Notes under the pieces: generated by a model
Seen by the model: the letters and a program-made list of their open reading frames with translations, nothing else
What the model was told of the DNA's origin: nothing
Database searches by the model: none
Program-made: the position numbers and the translations under genes
Source: Bacteroidales bacterium
GTDB taxonomy: Bacteria > Bacteroidota > Bacteroidia > Bacteroidales > UBA932
Assembly (NCBI GenBank): GCA_017519865.1
Contig: JAFWRQ010000036.1
Span: 1-64,000 of the forward strand
Reading direction: 5' to 3'
DNA: 64,000 nt
Shown here: piece after piece, positions 15,919 through 24,572 of the stretch
Numbering within the stretch: the stretch's first letter is position 1
Layout of the letters: the number at the start of each line of letters is the position of its first letter

Positions 15919-16573
15919 ATCGATCAAGATTTTCGAAGGCATCAAGGACCTCCCGTTCATCAAGGAACTGGCGGACGGAAGCCTGGACCCTACCCGGTTC
16001 GACAGGTATATAGCCCAGAATGAATTATACATAGGCAATTACGGCAGGCAGATGTTCCAGTTGGCCGACATGATGCCCGACCCGGACCAGCAGGAGATGT
16101 TCCGCGCGTTCGCGCAGAGCGGGATAGACGGCGAGAAGGCAATGCACGAATTGCTGATAAGCCGCTTCGGCATCACCACCGAGGTAAAGGCCTCGGTGGT
16201 GACATCCACCTACAACAGACACACCCAGGCCGCCATCGACAGCGGCAGCAAGGAAGTCGCCCTGGCGGCGATGCTGCCCTGCATGTGGATCTACAACGAA
16301 GTGGGGCTGTATATCCGCAGCATAGCATCGCTCGAAGGCAATCCATACAAGGAATGGGTTCTGGAATACGGCAATGACGAATTCACCGAGGGCGTGAACA
16401 GTGTCCTTGCCCTTGCGGACGAGTGGGCTGCTTCCACGGACGGCGCCACCCGAGCCAGGATGACCCGCGCCTACCTGGAGGCGGCGCTTTTCGAGTACGC
16501 CTTCTGGGACTATGGTTATTGCGGTCCAGACAAGGATTACTCATATATGGATTCTCTGAAAGGCTGGATATGA
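15890..16573 (+). CDS. tenA: TenA-type aminopyrimidine aminohydrolase (thiaminase II)
   Basis: A 227-residue all-helical TenA protein that hydrolyses thiamin breakdown products such as aminomethyl-HMP back to usable HMP. The active-site Cys131 sits in LPCMWIYNEVG, with the usual LPC-x-W-x-Y pattern, and a C-terminal FEYAFWDYGY segment supplies the expected Glu and Tyr. Its start is nested in the end of thiE and its stop overlaps thiD by 4 bp. With thiM, thiE and thiD it makes a salvage set. No thiC, thiG or thiH is in the window, so whether the organism also makes thiamin de novo cannot be told here. Confidence 0.95.
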   Translation: MSWTKDVWAESIKIFEGIKDLPFIKELADGSLDPTRFDRYIAQNELYIGNYGRQMFQLADMMPDPDQQEMFRAFAQSGIDGEKAMHELLISRFGITTEVKASVVTSTYNRHTQAAIDSGSKEVALAAMLPCMWIYNEVGLYIRSIASLEGNPYKEWVLEYGNDEFTEGVNSVLALADEWAASTDGATRARMTRAYLEAALFEYAFWDYGYCGPDKDYSYMDSLKGWI

Positions 16574-17379
16574 AAAAGTATCCCATAGTACTGACGATAG
16601 CCGGCAGCGACTCCGGAGGAGGAGCCGGCATCCAAGCCGACATAAAGGCCATCTCTGCGACAGGCAGTTACGCAGCCAGCGCCATCACCGCAGTCACCGT
16701 GCAGAACACATTGGGCGTAGAAGACGTCCATCCCGTTCCGGTTCCTGTCATATCCGCACAGATAGCTGCCGTACTCAGTGACATAGGTGCCGACGCCGTA
16801 AAGATAGGGATGCTCCATAGCGCCGAGGTCGTACTTGCCGTGAAGGAACAGTTGCAGGGATTCGGGGTCACGAACGTCGTCCTGGACCCCGTGATGGTGT
16901 CCACTTCGGGACACCGCCTGATCGAGGACTCCGCAGTGAAGGTCCTTTCAGAGGAACTGGTCCCCATGGCCAGGGTCATAACCCCGAACGTCCCTGAGGC
17001 AGAGATACTTGCCGGAGAGCGCATCGCCTCGCAGGCCGATCTCCCGCGCATCGCGCGGGCCCTCTCCTTCGGCGGACGCGTCTCCGTCCTGATGAAGGCC
17101 GGACACCTGTCGGATGACAAGCTTGTCGACATCTTCTACAACGCTGAAGCCGATACCATACTCGAACTCCCGTCCAGGCGGCTCCATACGCCCAATACCC
17201 ACGGAACCGGCTGTACGCTGTCTTCGGCATTCGCATCTTTCCTCGCACGCGGTTTTGCCTTGGACGACGCCGCCCGTGCAGCCAAGGACTACATCAACTC
17301 CGCTATCGTCTCCGGGGCGGATTACTCCATCGGGCACGGCCACGGTCCGGTCGACCACTTCTGGGCAACCCACGAATGA
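16570..17379 (+). CDS. thiD: Hydroxymethylpyrimidine/phosphomethylpyrimidine kinase
   Basis: A 269-residue ribokinase-fold enzyme that phosphorylates HMP twice to HMP-PP for ThiE. It opens with MKKYPIVLTIAGSDSGGGAG, the classic ThiD start, followed by QADIKAISATGSYAASAITA and TVQNTLGV. The C-terminal ATP-binding motif NTHGTGCTLSSAF is present. I chose the ATG at 16570, which overlaps the tenA stop as ATGA; a frame open further upstream inside tenA has no family similarity. Last gene of the riboswitch-controlled operon. Confidence 0.96.
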   Translation: MKKYPIVLTIAGSDSGGGAGIQADIKAISATGSYAASAITAVTVQNTLGVEDVHPVPVPVISAQIAAVLSDIGADAVKIGMLHSAEVVLAVKEQLQGFGVTNVVLDPVMVSTSGHRLIEDSAVKVLSEELVPMARVITPNVPEAEILAGERIASQADLPRIARALSFGGRVSVLMKAGHLSDDKLVDIFYNAEADTILELPSRRLHTPNTHGTGCTLSSAFASFLARGFALDDAARAAKDYINSAIVSGADYSIGHGHGPVDHFWATHE

Positions 17380-17380
17380 G

Positions 17381-17411
17381 TTTGATTTACAAGGATTTTT
17401 CCGTAGATTTG
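17381..17411 (+). promoter_or_regulatory. Promoter of the rubrerythrin gene
   Basis: TTTG (17381-17384), 19 bases, then TAGATTTG (17404-17411) is an exact consensus match ending 24 bp before the start codon. The -33 box begins one base after the thiD stop. Confidence 0.78.
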
Positions 17412-17435
17412 TATGAATCGTTAATTATATAGACT

Positions 17436-17975
17436 ATGAGTAACAAGTATGCCGGTACCCAGACCGAGAAAAACCTGGAGGCCGCGTTCGCAGGTGAATC
17501 GCAGGCCAGGAACAAATACACCTATTTCGCATCCAGGGCCAAGAAAGACGGCTTCGAGCAGATTGCAGCGCTCTTCCTCAAGACCGCAGAGAATGAGAAG
17601 GAGCACGCCAAACTCTGGTTCAAGGAGTTGAACGGCATCGGCGACACCGCACAGAACCTCGCTGCCGCCGCCGACGGCGAGAACTACGAGTGGACCGACA
17701 TGTACGAGGGCTTCGCCAAGACCGCCGAGGAGGAAGGATTCCCCGAGCTGGCCGCCAAGTTCCGCGGAGTCGCGGCCATCGAGAAGCACCACGAGGAGCG
17801 CTATCGCGCCCTTCTGAAAAACGTCGAGACTGCAGCGGTATTTGCCAAGAGCGAAGTGAAGGTATGGGAATGCCGCAACTGCGGACACATCGTCGTAGGC
17901 ACGAAAGCCCCCGAGATCTGCCCTGTCTGCGCCCATCCCCAGGCCTATTTCGAGCTTAACGCCGAGAACTATTAG
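17436..17975 (+). CDS. rbr: Rubrerythrin
   Basis: A 179-residue cytoplasmic peroxidase of strict anaerobes, reducing hydrogen peroxide with electrons from rubredoxin-like donors. The N-terminal four-helix domain holds the diiron ligands in paired Glu motifs: [22 protein letters not shown] and [10 protein letters not shown]. The C-terminal rubredoxin-like domain binds one iron through two CxxC pairs, CRNCG and CPVCA. Length is standard. It has its own promoter and ends tail-to-tail with the acyl ligase gene, overlapping it by 4 bp. Confidence 0.98.
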   Translation: MSNKYAGTQTEKNLEAAFAGESQARNKYTYFASRAKKDGFEQIAALFLKTAENEKEHAKLWFKELNGIGDTAQNLAAAADGENYEWTDMYEGFAKTAEEEGFPELAAKFRGVAAIEKHHEERYRALLKNVETAAVFAKSEVKVWECRNCGHIVVGTKAPEICPVCAHPQAYFELNAENY

Positions 17976-19603
17976 GATTTCTTTTCCGGCTCCTTCTCCT
18001 GATACAGGAAGCGGCGGATCTTATGCGTCGCTGTCTTGTTGAAAGGCTCCTTCATCACTTCCACGTCCTTGATCTTGAGGAACTGGCTGACCTTGGAGTT
18101 GACGAAGTCCATCACCTCCTTCTTCTTCTGTTCGAGGTTTTCGATGAACTTATCCTCACCTTCGAGGTCCCAGTCGATCATGCCGTCGTTGAACTGGACG
18201 AGCGCCACGAGCTGGCCGGAGCGTGAAATGACGAGCGAATCGTTGACTCCTCCGATATTGTTGATGACGCTTTCGATCTCCTCGGGGTAGATGTTCTCGC
18301 CTGAGGAGCCGATGATGACATTGCCCATGCGTCCGAGAATGCCGTAGCGGCCTTTCTTGTCCACGGTGGCCATATCTCCCGTGCGCATCCATCCGTCCTC
18401 GGTCATGACCGCACGCGTACGGATATAATCCTTGTAATAACCCAGCATGACGTTGGGGCCCTTGACCTGCAGTTCGCCCTGACCGGTCTCGGGGTTGACG
18501 TCCGCCAGCCTGACGCTGACTCCGTAAGATGCGGTGCCGGTGGTGCCTATATGCGTGCGTTTCGGTCCGGCGTCACAGATGAGCGGGGCGGTCTCAGTGA
18601 GACCGTAGCCGATGGCGTACGGGAAGCGGCACTTCTTGAGGAAACGCTCCACCTCCACGTCCAGTTTGGCCCCGCCGATGCCGAAGAAACGGATGCGTCC
18701 GCCGAACTGCTTCTTCAGTTTGGTTCCGACCAGCCAATATAGGAGCCAGGGCATCTTTTCCTTGAGATAGGACAGGAACCTGCTGGCGTTGATGGTCGGT
18801 ATGACCTTGCCCCTGATGATCTTCTCGATGATCAGCGGGACGGAGAGCATCGTGGTGGGACGCAGTTTGGAAATGGCGGCCATGAGGATGGTCGGGGTCG
18901 GCGGCTTCTGGATATAATAGACGGATGCACCGCGTGCGAAAGGATAGAGCATTCCGATGCTCATCTCATAGGTATGGGCGAGCGGGAGGATGGACAGGAA
19001 TACATCCTTGCGGTATACGTGATGGGCATACCAGGACTCCTCGACATTGGCGCAGAAGTTCCTGTGGCTCAGCATCACGCCCTTGGCGTTGCCGGTGGTG
19101 CCGGAGGTGTAGATGATGGCGGCTATGTCCATCGGCTCGGGATGCTTGGTGGTGCCGTCGCAGGTGTATTTGGTCTCGTCGGCACGGATGAGCTCGAAGG
19201 AATTGATGTCGATCACGAGGTGCAGGCGTTTCAGGGCCTCCTCGCTGATCTTGGGGAGCTGCTTGCGCGACACGAATGCGGCCTTGGCATCGGAATGCGC
19301 AAGGATGTTCTCCACTTCGTTTGGCGAAACCTCGGGAAGCATCGGGACGGCGATGCGGCCGTTGGAAGTGATGGCGAAGAACGCCACACCCCAGTTGGGC
19401 ATGTTCTCCGACAGGATCGCGATCTTGTCGGAGGCGTTTATGCCGAAGGTCGCGAGCGCGCCTGACAGGCGGTCGCAGGTCTCCTTGAAACGCGAATATG
19501 TATAATGCTGGCCACCATCCACGAAATCGGATGCCGTCCTCTTGGCATAGGCGGACGAGGAATACTCCAGAATGTCCGAGAGTGTCGAGAAGGAATGTCT
19601 CAT
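17972..19603 (-). CDS. AMP-forming acyl-CoA or acyl-ACP synthetase
   Basis: A 543-residue adenylate-forming ligase of the long-chain fatty acid type. Motifs seen: [18 protein letters not shown] (ATP loop), [12 protein letters not shown], the hinge [13 protein letters not shown] and, near the end, [14 protein letters not shown], whose Lys should catalyse adenylation. It activates a fatty acid to acyl-AMP and then acyl-CoA or acyl-ACP. Its start shares one base with the stop of a PlsC-like acyltransferase, giving the same two activities that are fused in E. coli Aas (lysophospholipid repair). That reading is inference. A second ligase of the same kind lies at 24573-26216. Confidence 0.88.
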   Translation of the reverse strand: MRHSFSTLSDILEYSSSAYAKRTASDFVDGGQHYTYSRFKETCDRLSGALATFGINASDKIAILSENMPNWGVAFFAITSNGRIAVPMLPEVSPNEVENILAHSDAKAAFVSRKQLPKISEEALKRLHLVIDINSFELIRADETKYTCDGTTKHPEPMDIAAIIYTSGTTGNAKGVMLSHRNFCANVEESWYAHHVYRKDVFLSILPLAHTYEMSIGMLYPFARGASVYYIQKPPTPTILMAAISKLRPTTMLSVPLIIEKIIRGKVIPTINASRFLSYLKEKMPWLLYWLVGTKLKKQFGGRIRFFGIGGAKLDVEVERFLKKCRFPYAIGYGLTETAPLICDAGPKRTHIGTTGTASYGVSVRLADVNPETGQGELQVKGPNVMLGYYKDYIRTRAVMTEDGWMRTGDMATVDKKGRYGILGRMGNVIIGSSGENIYPEEIESVINNIGGVNDSLVISRSGQLVALVQFNDGMIDWDLEGEDKFIENLEQKKKEVMDFVNSKVSQFLKIKDVEVMKEPFNKTATHKIRRFLYQEKEPEKKS

Positions 19604-20154
19604 CAGTGTGTCCTGTACTTTTCAGGGTGTCTTCCACCCAGGTCCATTGATTCGTAGATCTGCTGGATACGGCGCGTATCGGCCGCCGCATCGTCGGTAA
19701 GCTCCACCTTTTCGCCGCAGCCTATGAGCTTGCGCTTCCAGTCGAAATAACCGAGATAGACCGGGATGCCTGCGGTGCGCGCAATGAGATGATAGCCTGT
19801 CTTCCAACGGGCGACGGGCTTGCGAGTACCTTCGGGAGCGATGGCAAGGTGGAAATGCTCGCGTGTCTCCATCTCGCGGATCACCGAGCGGACGATAGCA
19901 GAAGGATTGGAGCGGTCCACCGGGATGCCTCCCATTGCCCGGACGATCCATCCGAGCGGGGGAAAGAACATCTCTTTCTTTACCATGCACAAAGCCTTGC
20001 CGCCTATCGCCTCGTAGAACAGGTAGGCGACGACGAAATCGAGGATGGACGTATGGGGGACGCCAAGGAGGATGCATTTGTCCTCTTCAGGCAGGTGCCC
20101 GTCCATCTTCCACCCCCACACCTTCATGATCAGCCGGCAGAATCTTCTCCACAT
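19603..20154 (-). CDS. PlsC-like 1-acylglycerol-phosphate acyltransferase family protein
   Basis: A short 183-residue acyltransferase. The catalytic HX4D motif is in GVPHTSILDFVVA, the glycerol-phosphate-binding motif is APEGTRKP, and GGIPVDRSNPSA matches motif III. I start it at the ATG at 20154 (MWRRFCRL), just behind a good promoter; a longer open frame crosses that promoter and the fabF start and is rejected. Co-transcribed with the acyl ligase downstream. Likely membrane-associated phospholipid or lysophospholipid acylation, possibly a split Aas. Its small size leaves room for a different acyl acceptor. Confidence 0.85.
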   Translation of the reverse strand: MWRRFCRLIMKVWGWKMDGHLPEEDKCILLGVPHTSILDFVVAYLFYEAIGGKALCMVKKEMFFPPLGWIVRAMGGIPVDRSNPSAIVRSVIREMETREHFHLAIAPEGTRKPVARWKTGYHLIARTAGIPVYLGYFDWKRKLIGCGEKVELTDDAAADTRRIQQIYESMDLGGRHPEKYRTH

Positions 20155-20175
20155 AACGATTTTGTATAATTGATA

Positions 20176-20183
20176 CAAAAATA
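20176..20183 (-). promoter_or_regulatory. -7 promoter element for the acyltransferase-ligase operon
   Basis: On the minus strand this is TATTTTTG, an exact TAnnTTTG, 22 bp upstream of the acyltransferase start. No exact TTTG stands at -33. Confidence 0.5.
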
Positions 20184-20243
20184 GTCTTTTTTGCTCTGAC
20201 ACGGAAACATCGGGGAGCATTTTGTGGTCAAAATGGCAGGAAA

Positions 20244-20267
20244 AGTGGCGAAAGGATTTTCGCCACT
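20244..20267. promoter_or_regulatory. Perfect 10-bp palindrome overlapping the fabF promoter
   Basis: AGTGGCGAAA (20244-20253) and TTTCGCCACT (20258-20267) pair perfectly around a GGAT spacer. It covers the -33 position of the fabF promoter and lies about 60 bp from the -7 of the divergent acyltransferase operon. There is no T tract, and no gene ends here, so a terminator is unlikely. A regulator-binding site for lipid genes is the simplest reading, but the regulator is unknown. Confidence 0.5.
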
Positions 20268-20288
20268 CGGCCCAAAGACGTATCTTTG
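20258..20288 (+). promoter_or_regulatory. Promoter of fabF
   Basis: TATCTTTG (20281-20288) matches TAnnTTTG exactly, 22 bp before the start. TTTC (20258-20261), one mismatch from TTTG, lies 19 bases upstream. The -33 falls inside the palindrome. Confidence 0.6.
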
Positions 20289-20310
20289 CAAATCCAAATA
20301 TTGCAATGAA

Positions 20311-21558
20311 ATGGAAGAAAGAAGAGTAGTCATCACCGGAATGGGCGTCATCTCTCCCATCGGAAACGATATAGATACATTCAAGCACAGCATCGCCGAA
20401 GGCGTCTGCGGCATCGTCCCCATCGAGGGGATGGACGAGTTCGGAGAACTCCCGGTCCACGTGGCCGGACGGGTCCGGGACTTCAACCCCGTCGGGTTGG
20501 GGATGGACGCTGCCAGCGTGCGCCGCAGCGACCAGTTCAGCCAGTTCGCCACCTGCGCGGCCATCCAGGCCGTGGCACAGAGCGGTCTGGAGTCAGGAGT
20601 CAACATCGAACCGGACCGCTTTGGAGTCTATGTCGGATCGGGCATCGGAGGCATGCAGACCTTCGTCAAGCAGACGCGAGTGATGGTGGACGAGGGCGTT
20701 TCGCGCATATCCCCCCACTTCATCCCGATGCTCATCAGCAACATCGGCGCAGGCAACATCGCCATCCGTTTCAACGCACAGGGCCCCTGTCTGCCCGTCG
20801 TCTCGGCCTGTTCCACCAGCACCCACGCCGTAGGCGAGGCCTTCAGAGCCGTCAAGTACGGACAGGCTGACGCCATCATCGCGGGAGGCTCGGAAGCGGC
20901 CGTCACTCCCCTTGGTTTGGGAGGCTTCGCCAACATAAAGGCCCTGTCCACTTCCGCCGACCCGCTCCAGGCCAGCCTGCCTTTCGACCGCCGCAGAGGC
21001 GGCTTCGTGATGGCGGAAGGCGCGGCAATGCTTGTGCTCGAAGAGTACGGACACGCCGTGCGGCGCGGGGCGCAGATCATCGCGGAGGTGGCTGGATACG
21101 GCAACACCTGCGACGCCTACCACTATACCGCACCCAGGCCTGACGGCACCACCACTGCCGCAGCGGTGAAGCAATCCCTCCGGGAGGCCGGCTACGAGTC
21201 CGGCAAGATGCTCTATATCAATGCCCACGGCACCGGCACGTTGCTCAATGACAAGTGTGAGACAGCGGCATTCAAACTGGCTCTCGGCGAAGATGAAGCC
21301 CGCAAGGCCATGATCAGTTCGACCAAATCCATGACCGGACACATGATAGGCGCAGCGGGAGCCGCGGAGCTGATCGCTTCAGCGATCGCCCTCCAGTGCG
21401 GCTTCCTCCCCCCTACCATCGGCTACGCCGAGCCCGATCCGGACTGCGACCTGGACTACATACCGCGCACGGCACGGCAGATCCAGGCCGAGTTCGCCCT
21501 TTCAAGCTCGCTCGGATTCGGCGGACACAATGCAGTGGTGACGCTCAGGAGGATCTGA
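20311..21558 (+). CDS. fabF: Beta-ketoacyl-[ACP] synthase II
   Basis: A 415-residue condensing enzyme extending acyl-ACP with malonyl-ACP in fatty-acid synthesis. The Cys-His-His triad is visible: Cys167 in VVSACSTSTHA, His306 in INAHGTGTLLND and His344 in SMTGHMIGAAGA. The C-terminal SLGFGGHNAVVTLRR is also typical. I start it at 20311 (MEERRVVITGMG), just behind the promoter, rather than at an in-frame ATG within the promoter region. It is a single gene, divergent from the acyltransferase/ligase pair. The usual acpP partner is not adjacent, so it may be an extra paralogue. Confidence 0.95.
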   Translation: MEERRVVITGMGVISPIGNDIDTFKHSIAEGVCGIVPIEGMDEFGELPVHVAGRVRDFNPVGLGMDAASVRRSDQFSQFATCAAIQAVAQSGLESGVNIEPDRFGVYVGSGIGGMQTFVKQTRVMVDEGVSRISPHFIPMLISNIGAGNIAIRFNAQGPCLPVVSACSTSTHAVGEAFRAVKYGQADAIIAGGSEAAVTPLGLGGFANIKALSTSADPLQASLPFDRRRGGFVMAEGAAMLVLEEYGHAVRRGAQIIAEVAGYGNTCDAYHYTAPRPDGTTTAAAVKQSLREAGYESGKMLYINAHGTGTLLNDKCETAAFKLALGEDEARKAMISSTKSMTGHMIGAAGAAELIASAIALQCGFLPPTIGYAEPDPDCDLDYIPRTARQIQAEFALSSSLGFGGHNAVVTLRRI

Positions 21559-21562
21559 CAGC

Positions 21563-22594
21563 CTAACGCAGGTCGGCTATCTCGTAGATGAGTCTCTCTG
21601 TTTTTTCCCAGCCCAGACACGGGTCGGTGATGGATTTGCCGTAGACACAGCCGCCCAGGCTCTGGGAACCGTCCTCTATATAGGATTCGATCATAAGGCC
21701 CTTGACCAGACGATAGACATCGTCGCTGTGACGGGTGCTGTGCAGGACCTCCTTGGCTATACGTATCTGTTCCAGATAACGCTTGTCAGAATTGGCATGG
21801 TTGCAGTCGACTATGACGGCGGGGTTCCGCAACGATGTCGCCTCGCTGTACATCCGCGCCAGCGTCATGAGATCCTCGTAATGATAGTTGGGATGGGTCT
21901 TTCCGTAGTTGTCGACATAGCCCCTGAGGATGGCATGCGCGAAAGGGTTGCCTTCACTCTGTACCTCCCAGTTGCGGTAGATGAAGATATGCGAGCCCTG
22001 AGCGGCCCGGATGGAGTTCATCATCACCGAAAGGTCGCCGCTGGTAGGATTCTTCATGCCCACGGGGACGTCCAGGCCACTCGCGGTAAGGCGGTGCTGC
22101 TGGTCTTCGACGCTGCGCGCACCGACCGCCACGTATGAGATGAGGTCGGACAGGAAATGGTGGTTCTCAGGATAGAGCATTTCGTCGGCGCAGGAGAACC
22201 CGAAGTCGTTGATGGCTTTCATGTGCATCCTTCGGATGGACAGGACGCCTTTGATGATGTCCGGGTTGGCTATGGGATTGGGCTGATGGAGCATGCCTTT
22301 GTAGCCGGCGCCGGTCGTACGGGGTTTGTTGGTATAGATGCGGGGGATGATAACGATCTTGTCCTTGACCTTTTCCTGGACAGGACGCAGACGGCCGATG
22401 TAGTCCAGCACGGCGTCCTCCCTGTCGGCAGAGCAAGGGCCGATGACAAGGATAAGCTTGTCCGACACGCCCCGCAGCACGTCACGTATCTGCCGGTCGT
22501 TCTCCTTCTTGGCCAAGGCCGCTTCCTGGGAAATGGGATACATGTCCTTCACCTCCTGGGGGTTGAACAGTTCCCGCTTGAATATCATGTTCAT
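21563..22594 (-). CDS. aroF: 3-deoxy-7-phosphoheptulonate (DAHP) synthase, class I alpha
   Basis: A 343-residue enzyme that condenses phosphoenolpyruvate and erythrose 4-phosphate, the first step of the shikimate pathway. It has the type I-alpha (AroG/AroF/AroH-like) sequence: VIGPCSADREDAVLDYI, PRIYTNKPRTTGAGYKG and the C-terminal GGCVYGKSITDPCLGWE. There is no chorismate mutase tail. I begin it at the ATG at 22594; a TTG further upstream would overlap tyrA by 11 bp. It is the last gene of an operon with tyrA and pheA. Feedback type cannot be read by eye. Confidence 0.95.
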   Translation of the reverse strand: MNMIFKRELFNPQEVKDMYPISQEAALAKKENDRQIRDVLRGVSDKLILVIGPCSADREDAVLDYIGRLRPVQEKVKDKIVIIPRIYTNKPRTTGAGYKGMLHQPNPIANPDIIKGVLSIRRMHMKAINDFGFSCADEMLYPENHHFLSDLISYVAVGARSVEDQQHRLTASGLDVPVGMKNPTSGDLSVMMNSIRAAQGSHIFIYRNWEVQSEGNPFAHAILRGYVDNYGKTHPNYHYEDLMTLARMYSEATSLRNPAVIVDCNHANSDKRYLEQIRIAKEVLHSTRHSDDVYRLVKGLMIESYIEDGSQSLGGCVYGKSITDPCLGWEKTERLIYEIADLR

Positions 22595-22601
22595 ATCAAC
22601 T

Positions 22602-23453
22602 TCATTTATCAAACCGGCTCCTCCTCTCGGTGGAGATCCTCATCATTTCCTGCATTTTGGGGATATCGCCTTCCGCTACGGCTTCTCGCAATTCGCCGAA
22701 TTTCTCCGCGAAAAGGTCCATCTGCGAAAGCAACTCGTCCCTGTTAAGGAGGAACAGTTCGCTCCACATCCCTTCATTTATCCGTGCTATGCGCGTCAAG
22801 TCACGGAAAGAATCACCGGTAAACTTCGCCAGATGCTCCGACTCCTTGCTGTTCATCAGGGCCACGGCGATGCAATGGGTAAGCTGACTCAGGAAGCCTA
22901 TCATCTCGTCGTGCATCTCCGGTGTGAGACGTGAGATACATCCGAATCCGAGCGTGCGGCCAAGTTCCTCGCAGGTGCGGACAGCCTGCTCGGTATTGGC
23001 CGGGGTCGGAGTAACGATATAATTCGCACCCTTGAAGATGCTGCTGTCAGCATTCTCCACGCCGTATACTTCACGTCCTGCCATCGGATGCGCGCCCACG
23101 AACTCAAGGTCTGGGCGAAGCATTTCCTCCACCTTGTAAACCACAGCCCTCTTGACCCCGGTGACATCGGTCAAAAGCGCACCTGGCCTTATAAAGCCCT
23201 GGTACCGTTCGATCCAGGACAGGAAGACATGGGGATAAAGGGCGAAAACGACGATATCAAAACGCGATACGTAATCCTCAGTCACCTCGATGCTGCCGCT
23301 GTCGATGATACCCTTCGCAAGGGCATAGTCCAGCGTCTTCTGCGACCTCGTTACGGCACCCACCTCATAACCGGCCTTCCTGAGGCCCTCGGCGTAACTT
23401 CCGCCAATAAGCCCGAGTCCGACTATCAATATCCTGGTCCCCTGTGCGAGCAT
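22602..23453 (-). CDS. tyrA: Prephenate dehydrogenase
   Basis: A 283-residue NAD(P)-dependent enzyme of tyrosine synthesis. The Rossmann motif IVGLGLIGGSYAEGL opens the protein. FVGAHPMAGREVYG carries the conserved His, and the C-terminal half is the usual helical dimerisation domain. There is no ACT domain. I start at the ATG at 23453, which shares one base with the pheA stop. In many Bacteroides genomes an aminotransferase gene stands in this cluster; here none does. Confidence 0.93.
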   Translation of the reverse strand: MLAQGTRILIVGLGLIGGSYAEGLRKAGYEVGAVTRSQKTLDYALAKGIIDSGSIEVTEDYVSRFDIVVFALYPHVFLSWIERYQGFIRPGALLTDVTGVKRAVVYKVEEMLRPDLEFVGAHPMAGREVYGVENADSSIFKGANYIVTPTPANTEQAVRTCEELGRTLGFGCISRLTPEMHDEMIGFLSQLTHCIAVALMNSKESEHLAKFTGDSFRDLTRIARINEGMWSELFLLNRDELLSQMDLFAEKFGELREAVAEGDIPKMQEMMRISTERRSRFDK

Positions 23454-24562
23454 CAGTCCTCCCCTCCGGAATAAGTATCCTTCCTGTATGTGCCGAGCAG
23501 TTTCAGCTTCTCGCACACCGATCCGAGCTGGAGGAGCAGGTCCTCGCCGTCCGGCGTATTGATGTTGCCTTCAAGTTCGATGAAGAAATAGTAGTTCCAC
23601 ATCAACTCCTTCATGGGACGGCTGTGGAGATTGCACATGTTGAAGCCGTGTGAACCTATGATGTTCAAAGTCTTGGCCAATGCTCCGGCCTCGTTGGCGA
23701 CCGTGAAGACCAGGACGAAATGCTCGTCCATGCGCGCACTGCGCGAAGGCATGTTGCGGGTCCTGGTGAAGGTGGCGAAACGGGTGGTATTGGTCCTGCC
23801 GGTATTGATGCGGCGTTCGAGTACCTCCAATCCATACAGGCCAGCAGCCTCCGAAGAGGCTATGGCTGCAACTGAAGGATCGCCGAGGTCGGCCACATAC
23901 TGCGCGGCAACGGCGGTATTGGACATCTCCACTATTTCGTAACCGTGGTCTTGGACATATCGGAAACACTGGGCCAAAGCCTGGGGATGGCTGACGACCT
24001 TGCGGATGCCGGCTTTATCGGCCCCCTTGATGCCAAGGAGATACTGCGAAACCTCTACATCGATCATCTTGTTGACATAAAGGCTTCCGGAGAAAGCCAT
24101 GTCCATGACGTTCCCGACATCCCCTGCGAAACTGTTCTCCAAAGGGAGGAGGGCTGCATCCACCAGGCCCGACTCACAGGCCTTGTACGCCGATTCGAAA
24201 TCCTGGAACGGTACAAGATGGGCAGAAGGGTACAGGTGCTTGGCGGCAATGTAGGAGAACGCCCCGGGGACACCGCAGTAAGCGACTTTCATACCCTGTA
24301 GCAAGCGCTCCTGATAGGCCGAGGAATAAGCCATCACACCCTTGATGAAGGGTACGTAGTACTCCCGCAGCACAGGGTCGTCGACCAGCTGTGTGTTGCG
24401 GTTCAACACGTCCTCTTCGCGGGAAGCGTCCGTCACGGGAAGTCCGTTGAGCTTTTTGTACTCGGCAATGTCCTCTACGAGGTGCATGCGCTCTACGAAA
24501 AGCCCGGCCATCTCCTCGTCGATGGCGCTTACCCTTTTCCTTGCATCATCCAGTACCGACAT
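23453..24562 (-). CDS. pheA: Bifunctional chorismate mutase / prephenate dehydratase
   Basis: A 369-residue P-protein that leads from chorismate to phenylpyruvate. Residues 1-85 form an AroQ-type chorismate mutase helix bundle (RKRVSAIDEEMAGLFVERM). Residues 92-270 form the prephenate dehydratase, with VAYCGVPGAFSY, PLENSFAGDV and the catalytic TRF in RTNTTRFATF. Residues about 282-360 form an ACT domain with GALAKTLNIIGSHGFNM, where phenylalanine usually binds for feedback inhibition. It follows the acyl ligase gene by 10 bp and is coupled to tyrA. Confidence 0.96.
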   Translation of the reverse strand: MSVLDDARKRVSAIDEEMAGLFVERMHLVEDIAEYKKLNGLPVTDASREEDVLNRNTQLVDDPVLREYYVPFIKGVMAYSSAYQERLLQGMKVAYCGVPGAFSYIAAKHLYPSAHLVPFQDFESAYKACESGLVDAALLPLENSFAGDVGNVMDMAFSGSLYVNKMIDVEVSQYLLGIKGADKAGIRKVVSHPQALAQCFRYVQDHGYEIVEMSNTAVAAQYVADLGDPSVAAIASSEAAGLYGLEVLERRINTGRTNTTRFATFTRTRNMPSRSARMDEHFVLVFTVANEAGALAKTLNIIGSHGFNMCNLHSRPMKELMWNYYFFIELEGNINTPDGEDLLLQLGSVCEKLKLLGTYRKDTYSGGED

Positions 24563-24572
24563 GAGTGATATC

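Noticed and set aside
20244..20267. Palindrome as a terminator
   Set aside because: No gene ends nearby on either strand and there is no T tract.
20155..20460. 102-codon N-terminal extension of the acyltransferase
   Set aside because: It would run through the fabF start, the palindrome and both promoters and has no family similarity.
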